From Asterias amurensis (lineage: Eukaryota > Echinodermata > Asteroidea > Forcipulatida > Asteriidae): DNA of 64,000 bases. A program made the translations under genes and the position numbers. Shown piece by piece: positions 1-12,200 of the stretch (positions within the stretch are counted from its first letter, which is position 1; each line of letters begins with the position of its first letter). The stretch covers positions 18,770,349 to 18,834,348 of the forward strand of contig NC_092651.1 of NCBI RefSeq assembly GCF_032118995.1, written 5' to 3'. The notes below the pieces were generated by a model, which was not told where the DNA came from, ran no database searches, and saw only the letters and a list, made by a program, of their open reading frames with translations.

Positions 1-311
1 GTTCACAATCATAAAGCTGCTTAAAAAGCACACAAAAACTGTTAAACACAAAACATTTTTGTTTACTGGAATAAGATAACCAGCTCAAATACTATTCTGT
101 GAGCACAGTCATTGGAAAAAAATGACGGAAAAAATAGACGGGGTATGCCTCGGAAGAGGTGGGAAATTGACATCATCATGAACAGCACCTTCTACCTGGA
201 ACATCGAAGAGCGCAATATAGGCAAGAGTGGAGAAAAAAAATCCGTGGAGCCAACGTCCTACTGGATACGGTGCAAGATTGATTGAAGCACAGTCTGTCA
301 CTGGTTCCCTG

Positions 312-651
312 TTAAAGCCATTGGACCCTTTCGGTACAGAAAAAAAAAAAAAGTTCACAGATTTACAAATAATTTACAGGGTTTACAGAAGGTATTGGTG
401 AAAGACTTCTCTTGAAATATTAGTCCATGAAATGCTTTACTTTTTGAGAAAACGGTAAAACAATATAAATTCTCCTTAACGAGAATTACGGATTTGTTAT
501 AAACACATGTCATGACACGGCGAAACGCGCAAAAACAGGAGTGGGTTTTCCCATTGAGCCTAAATTTCCACAGGATTGTTATTTTATATATAAGTTGTGA
601 TACACGAAGTGTGGGACAATACTGTTTACCGAAAGTGTATAATGGCTTTAA
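312..651. repeat. MITE-1 copy (TIR TTAAAGCCATTGGAC)
   Basis: A short non-coding element bounded by inverted ends, TTAAAGCCATTGGACCCTTT on the left and the matching complement ending ATGGCTTTAA on the right. The same element occurs at 35890-36262, 43279-43651 and 51255-51601. An internal TCTCCTTAACGAGAAT palindrome and a conserved block around GTCATGACACGGCGAAACGC are shared. No ORF of its own; probably a non-autonomous DNA transposon with a TTAA-type target. It lies just before the first visible receptor exon. Confidence 0.8.
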
Positions 652-717
652 TAGGGCAAATATGGTGCCATATATAAATTCTATGATTGATTGACTGATA
701 AATTGATTGATTGACAG

Positions 718-3700
718 GTGGAGCTGCTGAAGTCCGGCAACGCGAGTGCGTCTGACGTTCTGGACCTCGCCACCTCTCTGCAGAATATCACTGGAGGAGG
801 GGAGGAGGAGAGGGCGGAGTCTAAAAAGATCTACCCTGGGGACATGGATATCGCTGCAAAAAGCTTTGGTGTGATCGCTGGGGCGACCGGCTCGGCCAAA
901 GGTCTTGACGTGGACACTGCAAAAGACCTAACTATGGTACGAACGCTTTGGACAGTTTTGATTTTGATTTCATTGGTGTTAAATTCTAGACCTGAAACTG
1001 TTAGTGATAAAAATAATAATGGACATAGTATCTGTCACACCTGAAAGACATCCTGGCACATAGAAAAAGAACTCTGTTAATGACAGTATTTAAAGCCATG
1101 AACGACTGAACAAATGAGTTTTCAGGTTGGGTTTGAAGTTGTTTCATGTTGGTTTTGAAGTTGTAGAGAGTGTCTACTAGTCTGAGGTTCAGCGGAAGAG
1201 CATTCCAAAGAGATGTCAAGCATATGAAAAAGAACGGTCTCCCCAAGTGTAGTTTGAATGAGGGATAATGATGATGATGGTGTTTGTAGAGCGAAGCTGT
1301 CTTTTTATAGAAACACTTAGCTGTATTGAATCCTGGATGTATCTAGGAGGTGTGACATGTATTGATTGATAGATGAGGAGTAGAACCTTGAAATGGATGC
1401 GTTCATGAACCAGGAGCCAATGAAGAGCTTGTTAAATTGGAAAGATGTGTGACGTGCATCAAGTGTGTGACATGCGCTGAACTAAAACCTGATTTCTTTT
1501 GGTATCTTTACCCTTTAGGCATGTGCAGGAACTTTTGATAATGTGGCTGATGAATCACAGCTCCATGCCTGGAAGAATGCCAACAATCCTGTAAGTAACA
1601 TTTCAGTAGCAAGAGGACCCCTTAAGATGTGACTTGTTCATGAGAGGGTGCAGGGGTTTGTGTCCTGGTCACTGAATTTGTGTTCTTAGCCCTTTAGTCC
1701 TCAACCGCACTGCCTGATACTTCTTTATTGCCCCAAACCACTCTGCCTGTCAACTCCTGAAACTGCCCTGCCTGTTACTCTTGAAACTGCTCTGCTTGTT
1801 ACTCCTAAAACAATTCCCAAAACCACCATGCCTGTTACTCCATAAGCCGCCCACAACCACCTTGTCCTTCACTCATCAAACCACCCCAACTGCCCTGCCT
1901 GTTCCTCCCGGAATTTTCTGAATTTGGCAGACTTCTCAGTTCTGAAAAGAACTGTCCTGCTTCTTTACTACTACGTGGGCGGAAGATAGGAAATTGGCAA
2001 GGACTACAACTTTCACTTTGTGGGTCGAGCAAACTGCTCGTTTTTAACTGCACTACCGCGGAATGAGTTCTTAATTGGTCTGAACTTTTCGACTAGCTTG
2101 CTCTTATCATCGCCAGGAGACTGACGTCTTTTCTATAAACCTCTTTTCCTCAGGGCAAAGTAGCTTCCAGTGTGACAGAGATGATGGGCTCCATGGAGGC
2201 CATAGTGGATGTGGTAGTCAGACAAGACGCTAAGACAAGGAATAGTAGTCAGAGCTATGATAACTCAACAGAAGAAGAAACTATTCTGCTCATCAAGGAA
2301 AAGAATCTAGGTAAGAGTTTCAACTAGATTGCATCAGATTGGTTCACAAATCTAAGCCCAGCTTTTCTGGTTCCAGCCTTCACACACCATCAAGCCAAGC
2401 CCAACTACCTGTTAATTTCCAACAAGGCAGTACTTAAAGGTAGTGGACACTGTTGGTAATTACTCAAAATAATTATTTGCATAAAACATTGTGAGAAGCG
2501 GCTCCCTCTGAAGAAACGTAGTTTTCAAGAAAGAAGTAGTTTTCCACGAACTTGATTTCGAGACCTCAGATTTAGAACTTGAGGTCTCGAAATCAAGCAT
2601 CTGAACGCACACAACTTGTGACACAGGTATTTTTTCTTTCATAGTGAACCCCCTACTTCGATGACCAATGAGCTCAAATTTCCACAGGTTTGTTATTTTG
2701 TGCTTATGTTGAGATACACCAAGTAAGAAGACTGGTCTTTGACAATTACCAATAGTGTCCAGTGTCTTTAAACAGCATCCAGCAACAGATTCCAGCATTC
2801 TCCTGAAGACCATCAGATCATACTGTCTTTTCAGAACCAACACTACTCTACTAAACCAACACTTAGATCGAGTGATATGCCTGATGTTTTTTTTTACAGA
2901 ACCTTGGTTATTCACATTGATATAAAGGGTGAAAAGATTCTTTATCCCTGATGCAAACTAAACATCTATAAATCGGTTGCGACACTCACTAGTTAAAGAT
3001 GCTATGTCAGATTTTTGGCCGATTTGACCCACAAATTTTGATTTAAAATTCAATAGGTATTTTGATGGGGATCGAGAAAGTTACAAGCTTTCATTTGAGC
3101 CATTGCTCAAAAAGTCCGCCAATTATTAGTAGCAGTGAAATAAAGTGTTCAAAATTAGTTTTTGTCAGGATCCCGACAATATATCACGTGACCAATTCTT
3201 ATGTGTTTTATAAGAAACGTTTTTAAAAAAATTCATGGCTCCTGACCATTAAAAGTAAAAGTTAACCTTTTTTTCGTTAGAGCAGGTGATACTCTTTGAA
3301 ATACCATTCACTCAAAAAACTCTATTTTTTAATGTTTGCGGCCAAAAATTTGACATTGCATCTTTAAATCCCGGGCAATCTCGATGGTCTAGTTTATAAG
3401 ATTCTCTCTAGATTGGCTTAGGACATGTGTTTGAATCTCGAACAAGTTTTGGGGAAAGTACCAAGACACATCGGTGTGTGGGGAAACTTAAATGATAAAA
3501 TCTTTATCCTTGTAAAGAGATTCAAGTCAAGACGTGGGGTGACCAAGATGAGGAATCGACAGGAGTGATTGAGACAGATGAAGATGGTCAGCCCCTCAGT
3601 AGGGTGGAGCTACCTGCAGATCTATTAGATTGGGCAGATCAGGCAAATAGCACAGGTAATCCAATTTTTCTTATCTTGGTTTTCTTCGTTATTTTCAGAG

Positions 3701-6249
3701 TTCAGAGTTTTTAGAGGTACTGGACATTGTGAGAACTTGCTCCCTCTTAAGTTAGGCAGTACAAAAAATGTTATGTTGGCATAACCTACCCTAAAAATAC
3801 GGCCGACCCTGGATATTTTTATTTATTCAAGGGAAGAAATTTAATGATTAAAATCTTTTAAAGACATAAAAATAAAATAAATGTCATCAACAGTTAAAAA
3901 ATATACCATTTGTTGTGACTAGCCTTGTTTTCTTTTGTTATCGTGTATACTATCGGCTTAAACAATTAGAAAAAATGTAATTTTCGTTGCTGGGAGGGGG
4001 GGGGGGAAATCCCTACCCTATTTTTGGGGGCCCGTTACGCCAACATAACATTTTTTTTATGCCCTACAGAGTTTTTGAGAAAGAGGTAATTTCTTACTAA
4101 GTATTTAAGTATGAGAAAGACTTCAGGCCTGAGATCCTTTCTCTATGCATGAGATTTTTTTTTAAATTACCAGGTCTCAGTGGTTAGAATACTTATGTAT
4201 TAACCCTCAAAAACTATTAGCACAATAGTTAGTGTGCTAATAGTTTTTATTTTACATTGAGTTACCGGCGTATTGAATGCTTTACGCGTAAAACACCCCC
4301 ACGTGATGCCTTGATAAACTGTCTTGGTATTTATAAATTGTATTTTGATTGATTCTAATTGATGTAGGTCCTGTAAGAATCATGATGGCTAAGTATAGAT
4401 CTGCAGGAGATCTTTTGACTCTGGAAAGTTCAGCTGCGGAAAATGAAAGCAGGTAAATGTTGTGATTCAAATTCCAATTTTCTATAGCACATACTAGGAA
4501 GAACTAATTTAAACAATGACACAAGTTATAATGCTGTTTTTTAAAGGAAGACATTGCCTTGGATCGGTCGAGTTGGTCTTTGAAAAGCGTTTGTAACTGT
4601 TTGTTATAAAATGCATATGATTAGAAAGATATTTTAAAAGTAGAATACAATGATCCACACACTATTGCCTCGAATTTGCATGGTTTTCCTTTTACATTTA
4701 AATGGCCGACCGTGTTTGTTCGACAAGGTAAGAGGAAAACCACGCAATTTCGAGTCATACTTGTGTGGAGCATTGTATTCTACTTTTAAAATATCTTTCT
4801 AATCATATGCATTTTATAACAAACTGTTAAAAACATGTAAATCTAAATCTAAACTGATGATTGGCAGATGAATATATTCCAGTTGTACGGCTCTGATATA
4901 ATTTGTCATTGTTGTCTAGATCGGACTTTGTCAATACCAACGTCCTCTCAGTGAAGGTGCTGGGACTATCGGAGGACAACTTTCAGGATTTGGCGTCACC
5001 CGTAAGGCTGGTCTTCAAGCATAAAGAGGTATGTGCAAAGAATTTTGTTATGATCATTACCTCATTTTAGAATAATAATAATAATAGTAATAATTGTCTT
5101 TTATATAGCGGCCTTAACCCCAAAAGGGTCCCGAGGCGCTTCACAAAGGTTACAAATATTTTAGACCTATTCATGTTTGAAAACACATCTTTTTTTATGA
5201 CCGACTACCCTCAGAAACTGAAACTTAAAACTGTTATCAAAATTGAGATTTTTTAAATGTCTGCCTGTGGAAATAGAAGCTGTTTTGTATACTTAATTCA
5301 AGGAAATTCTACCTATTAATTAAATTCTCTAGGTTTGAGCTACTGTTCCTAGAAACTCATTGAGATCTGTTTCTCCAGGGGTGACCAAATGGTGGAAATG
5401 TCATCAATTTACATTATTGTATTATTATATCAAATTGAAAACCACAAGGGAAACTGACTTGGTAAACATAAATCCTTGGGGGGTTGAACAAAGAAAAATG
5501 TACTAGAATAGGATTTGAACCACTGACTTCTTGATAAACATAATTATTGGTTTTCTCTCTCTTAGACTGGAGCTAATAATTCACGTTGTGTCTACCTCAA
5601 CATGACTTCTACGTAAGTTGATATATTTTATTTAAAAATAAAAACAGTTTTGTTCTAAAAATTTCTGTCTGTTTGTACTAACACAAAACACAATGTCCAC
5701 AGATTTACATTAAAGTTACACAGTTTGAAGATAATGATAGATAGAAAGCTTCCCTTAAAATATTACTTACTGAGGCGGAAATTATTTTGAGACTTATTTT
5801 ACTCATTTCTCACAACAGCACCTTAGTAAGTAATATTTTCAGGGAAGCTTTCTACTATCATTATCTTCAAACCATGTAAGTTTAATGTAAATCTGTGGAC
5901 ATTTTGAAAAAGTACCCGAATCTTTTAACGGGAAGGTTTATGTTTGGTGATCGCTCTAAAATGAATGGTAATAACAACCTTTGATTAAAAAACCTACATA
6001 GATCATTTTAAGAAACATGTTACTTGGAAAAATTGCAGTTATGTAAAAAGGCAACAATTTTTATACCTGAAAGCTTGAATCTGAGAAGAGTTACTGCACT
6101 CCGATTGTGTATACCTATAATCTAGGGATTATTCTTCCTGCATGGAGATACTCACTGGGGATTTTCAAAAATCTCAAAAACTTGATCACTTTTTTTTATT
6201 AAACTTTTAGATGTTTGTTTTATTGTTAACATGTACATGTACATTTATC

Positions 6250-6287
<38 letters not shown>

Positions 6288-9200
6288 TTTCGATTTATAT
6301 AGCGCCTAATAATTAACACTTAGTTCTCTAAGCGCTTTACAAAGAAGTACACTATAAATCTACAACAACATAAATATAAGGGGACAAATAACACCACTAC
6401 AAGCATAACGACACAACAACACAAGAATGGTAACTATTGTAAGAAAAGGTGTGTCTTTAAGGCACTCTTGAAATCATCAAGGGAAGATGTATTCCTGATC
6501 GTCAAGGGCAGAGAATTCCACAGAGTTGGAGCGGAAGCCACAAAGGAACGGTCTCCATAGGTATGCATATTAACAGGGTGTACTGCAAGGAGGTGTTGTG
6601 ACGATGATCGAAGTGTACGTACTGGATTGTGCTTATGAATGAGATCTGACATATAAGATGGAGCAAGATTATTCTGGGCTTTAAAACACATGATAAGAAT
6701 CTTAAATACAATCGAACAGTTCAAAAAAACAAAGATATACCTTGCCTTTAAGGAAGGAGGAGGTTCAGAACTAAAAAATAGTAAAGGTTTGGTCGTATTT
6801 TAGGAAAGACCCTGCAAAAAAGAAAGTGTGTAATTATTTTTTTCTAAAACCATGTTGTAAGGATGATAATGGTTTAACCATCTTGATGAATTCAATAATT
6901 TTCAGAGATGCTGAAACTCGCTGGAGCAATGTTGGATGTTATGTCAAGTCCGCCAATGCTACACATACTGTGTGTGAATGCACTCATCTGACTAACTTTG
7001 CTATACTCATGGACGTCCACGGAGTGCACGTAATACTTTTAATATCTCTCTTACTAAAAAGGGTTTGTTATGGAATGCACACGGTTAGATAGATAATTTA
7101 ATTTGGCTCCACAAAATGGCCATCTGAGTTAGTTCGCAACGTAAAAAATTTTTTTTTACAATTTTGGGTATGTTTGTGTGGATTATTATATTCTACTTTT
7201 AAATTACCTATCTATACCATATGCATTTCGTAAAAACGGTTTTAAACGCTTTTCAAAGACAAACTCGACTGATCCAAGGCAACATGTTCCTTTAACTTCA
7301 AAATAAAGTCACAAGTAGTGAAATGGGCCTGGAAGAGAAAACACCCAGACTTTGCTCATCGTTTTCCCTTCTTTAATCAAATGCCAGTAAAAATGTCAGC
7401 AGAAATAGCACAAAACAGAAAATTTAGTTTTGTGTTTAGAAATTGGGATACTGTGTTTAACATACTATATTGTAATAACATACTACATTGGAAAGTTTTA
7501 TATACGGACATGACCGTTTCTTTGATCTCTTTATGTGAATGGAGGTAGGTTTGAAGCCGTTTGCGGACGCTAAGGGAATTTTATGAACAAGCCGCTCGTG
7601 GCCGCTATGGTCTCAAAAGGGTTAATGTAAGGGACATTGAGACAGTATTGTGAAAAATGCTATTTAAGAACTAGTTGCTATTATTATTATTTATGTTATT
7701 TTTGTAAAAATTTCGCTGATACTTTTGTCCTTCTCATACAGGATAAGATTGCTGTGGGTCATCAAACTGCTCTGTCCGTCTTGTCTTACATCGGTGGCAC
7801 CTTATCTGTCTTAGGTTGCTTCTTCTCCATCATCATCTATCAGTTCTTCAGGTTTGTCAATTATCTCAGATTTTCCCTTACCAAGCTTTTTCCATGTAGT
7901 GCAGGGCCCGAGTTTGGGGGGAAAATCCTAAAGACCACAGGCCTTTTAGTTGCTTAAAATGTTGCTCAGTTGATAGCATAATATAGCATCTATTATCGAA
8001 TCGATTTTGAAATTCTGGTAAAAGAACATGATAACAGATTCACCATGCTGGCATGTGAATATTTTTGCACAGTTTGGTGTTCAAATAAATTTATCAAAAT
8101 TTACAGTTTCAAATGGTACAGTAGGGTCTACTGAAGACACTTTATTTGTGCCGTACGAGTATAATTCACCCATGTATCTTTCTTCGGGTAGTTTTTTGGC
8201 TCATAAATCAGTATTACATTGACAAAAGCCAAACGAGGACCTTACAGGAAAATAGAAAATATCTACAATCATAAATAATTTTTTTTGAAACTGAACATAT
8301 TGGCTAAAGGTCATTAAGAATGTTGACCAGGGCCTTGGAAAGCTAACAAGTTGATTTTATAATGTTACAGGTTGAAATCAGATCGTATCCGAGTGCATGA
8401 GAATCTGGCTGCTACCATCGCTCTCTCACAACTCATATTCCTGGTTGGCATTGAGAGAAATGAGGTTCAGGTGAGTTTATGAAGTCACTCGGTGAACTTG
8501 TTATAAGAGTTGAAAGATGCTACATTAAGCCCCCATTCTAGCCGATTTGAGCTGAAAATTTAGACTACATTTTACAAGAGTTATTTTGTTTTATTGTTTC
8601 AAGAAATTTGTAAGATTTCATTTGAGGTATTGTGCGTTACATATTCAGATAATAATTGTTCCTAATTGCTGTCTACTTTACTTTAGACAAGTCTTTGGCC
8701 CAGTCCTTTAAGGTCATTAATTGCAATTTCACATCCGTAATAACCAAAAGGTCATATATAAATGAAAAATGCCTATCAATTTGAAAAAAACAAAAGCCAA
8801 AGTCAACAAATAATTATTTTACTTGGAAAAATTAATGTTTCTTTTGGCCAAACAAACATTTTGAAAATATGCAACTGAAATTTTGTGACACCCATACAGA
8901 GGGCATTTTTATAACCTTATAGGCTTAAATAGACAAAGTTGATTTCAATTCTAGGAGGAAAATGAGGAATCCTAAACTTGGTGGCTGCGCCGTTTAAAAC
9001 ATAATTCCAAGTTGAATTTGCTTGTTGTTTGCAGTGGGTGTGTAAGGTGATTGCCATTGTACTTCACTACTCTCTGACTGCCATGTTCTGCTGGATGTTG
9101 GTAGAGGGAATCCAACTGTATCTAGCCCTGGTTCATGTCTTTGGATCCTCTAGTCACATCAAGAAATATCTCCTGCTTGGTTGGGGTAAGTAGCGATGGT

Positions 9201-12200
9201 ATCAGGGTATTTTGGGAACGATTTCTGGAGGGGTCTTTTTAAGATTCTGGTAGGGGTGTTTTGGAACTCTTCAAAGGATGTTTTGAGATTTGGTCAAGGG
9301 GTATTTTAGAAACTTTTCAATGAGTGTTTTGGGGGAAAAAATATCTATGCGTGTTTGTGAACTTTTCCAGGGGTGTGTTGTGAACTTTTCATGGGGTGTT
9401 TGGGGAATTTCTTCAAGGGTGTTTTTATAACTTTTCCAGAGCTATTTTGGGAACTTTTCCATGGGTGTTTTGGGGCTTATCTAAGGGTGTTTTTAGACCT
9501 TTTCGAGAGGTGTTTTGGGAACTTTTGCAGGGGTGTTTTAGGAACCTTTAAGGGGAGGTTTTAGGAACTTTTCTAGGGATGTTTGGGAACTTTTCCAGTT
9601 ATGTTTGGGGAATATCTGCAGGGGTGTTTTGGGGACTATTTAAGGGGTGTTTTGGGAACCCCCATTGCGTTCGTTCTAACACTTCCTTTAAATCATACAA
9701 AAGTGCCTTAAAAACTTTTTTGTATACAGCATTAAATACCTTACTTGTGTGTGAATCTTTCAGTCAATTGTACATAATTTAACTTGTTATTTATTTGAGT
9801 TATTTGTAAAGCGCTTAGAGATAACTTTATATTAGGCACTGTATAGACCAAATAATAGTTATTATTATTATTTATCACAAGTTATGTGAGTGTACCAGAA
9901 ATTACAGGCGTTTCAACCCATTGAGCTTTATTTTTTCCAATTTGTTTCAGGTGCTCCACTGTTCATTGTTGGAATCTCTGTAGGCGTTTTCTATGAGGAG
10001 TACGCACCGCCTGATGGTTTGTAAGTAAAGTCATTTTTTGTAAGCATCGAAATGATTTTGCTTACCAGAATAAGGTTGCCAGCCAAATATCATGACATGC
10101 ATGCTGTTTTTGACTGGTTCCCTGGTTGTTTGTTTGTTTTTTGTTTTTTTTGAGTTGGGGGTAGGCAGCTCTACAAAACTTGGCCCTGATAAAATAAATC
10201 AAGAAAAAGAATGGGTTGAGAAAAAAGGGACTTTGGAGGACAATGAGAAATGGTAAAGTCTATTGTTACACCCTCATTGTTTTAATTAAGGACAAAGTTT
10301 TAACATGCTGAAAACTTAAGTGGTTTCCCACAAATTTCTTAATACTAAAAACATTATATCTTGGATACCCAAAACAAGTAAGCGCCAAATTACAACCTTT
10401 ATTTCGTGGAGTATTTTGGGCCAAGTAAGACGCTTTTGCAACACCGAGATATAATATTTTTACACTAACGAAACGATTTGTTGATTGTTTACTTTCAGTT
10501 GCTGGATGACTCAAAAGATGATTCTCATAATCTTTGTGCCAACCGTCTCTATCTTAATCATCGTAAGTTCATCAGATTAAAACACTTTATAACCCGACAT
10601 AAACCCTTTTTACTTGACGGAAAAAAACAACGTTCCTGGCAAAAATTTCTCAATGTTTTTTTAAATATAGCTAAATGAGCTTCATGTGAAAGGACAGCAA
10701 ATTTTTACATGTTCTACATTTCTTGTGAAATTTTCTCAAACATTGTGAAGTTTTGACCTGCTACAAAAACATACACCAGCAGAATTTGTTCACAAGGAAA
10801 AAAATTACAAAATGAGCTTCATGTAAAAGGACAGCAATGTTCAAAACCTTTAGCGGAATTGTTCACAAAGAACCTTGTGCACTCCTTCGTGTGAAAAGAT
10901 CAGTTGTTTATGACGGGTGTTCACAAGATGCCACTGTGCTCTAATGAGTTCCTTTAGAGCAAAATGTCCCCTTGTTACCCAGTTTTTGGATTTTTCTTTC
11001 CATGGAAATATTTCATGACGTGTTATTGGAAAATAATTTGAGGGGGTGAATCATAATTTGCACTTTTTGTCTTGTTAAGCTGAACACTGCTGTGCTGGTG
11101 ATTGTGCTGAAGGTGATGATGACATCATTGACTGCTAGAGAGAAGAGCAAGGACAGTGACACCTCACAAATCAAGTAAGAAAAAAATCAGTTCAATGTAA
11201 GACTTTGGCCCCTTGAAAGACAGTTTTCTTTAGAATTGAGAATAGACTAGGCCTATGAACAATCCAACCCCCCCCCCTCCCCCGGCCCCTCTCCATCGAG
11301 GCACTGTACACGTTTGGTAATTACTCTAAATAATTCTAGGCATATAAACTCTCTGGTAATGAGCAATGGAGAGCTGTTGATGGTATTAAACATTATGAGA
11401 AACTGCTCCATCTGAAGTAACGTAGTGTTTGAGCAAGAAGTAATTTCGCACTAAAATATTTTAATTGAATTCGAGAAGACCTCAGCTGAGGTGTCGAATT
11501 CAAGCATCGGAACACACACAACTTGTGCAACAAGGGTGTTTTTTCTTCCATAAATCTCTCCCACCTTCAAAGACCAACTGAGTTCAACTTTTCACAGGTT
11601 TGTTGTTTTATGCGTTATGTTGAGATACACCAAGTGAGAAGACTGGTCTTAAACAATTACCAAAGGTGTCCAGTGCCTTTAAGCTTCTATAACCAAAGGC
11701 TTTTATAGCCAGTAATCTTAAGAGTGATTACCAAACTTAATACCAAACACAATATTCTGTCTTGTATTATCCACCAGGACTGGAATGAAAGCTGCAATGG
11801 TTCTCCTGCCCCTACTGGGTCTGACCTGGGTCTTTGGATACCTCTCTGTCAGTTCATACACCTTGGTTTTCACTTATCTCTTTGCTATCTGTAACTCTCT
11901 ACAGGTTGGTATAAAGCATTATCCTAATAAACCATGAATGTAGCAGATATGTTAAAAAACCTTGCTCGGTTGTCAGAAAAGCTCATCGCATGAAAAATCT
12001 GAGATGTTGAAATTTGCTGTTATTAAAGGGACACACCGGCCGAATTGGGCTATTTGGGCTACAAAATAGACTAAGATATGACTTCAACGGTCTTCCAGGA
12101 ATGAAGAAGAACAGTCCTAAAAAATAAATCATAAAATTTAGCCGTTTTTGAGCATTTTAAGACAAAAACGCAGGTCGCGTGATTGTTCTAACCAAAAAGT

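Larger units (their letters stand above)
718..5612 (+). other. GAIN-domain exons of the adhesion GPCR
   Basis: Seven exons (718-936 to 5566-5612) encode about 275 residues of extracellular sequence N-terminal to the GPS. Conserved GAIN-type phrases are visible in the exon at 4920-5028: a [12 protein letters not shown] strand followed by [13 protein letters not shown]. Potential N-glycosylation sites include NAS, NIT, NSS, NST and NMT. The GAIN domain is known to catalyse autoproteolysis at the GPS and to hold the two fragments together. No hormone-receptor, lectin or cadherin module is seen; such modules, if present, would be upstream of the window. Confidence 0.8.
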
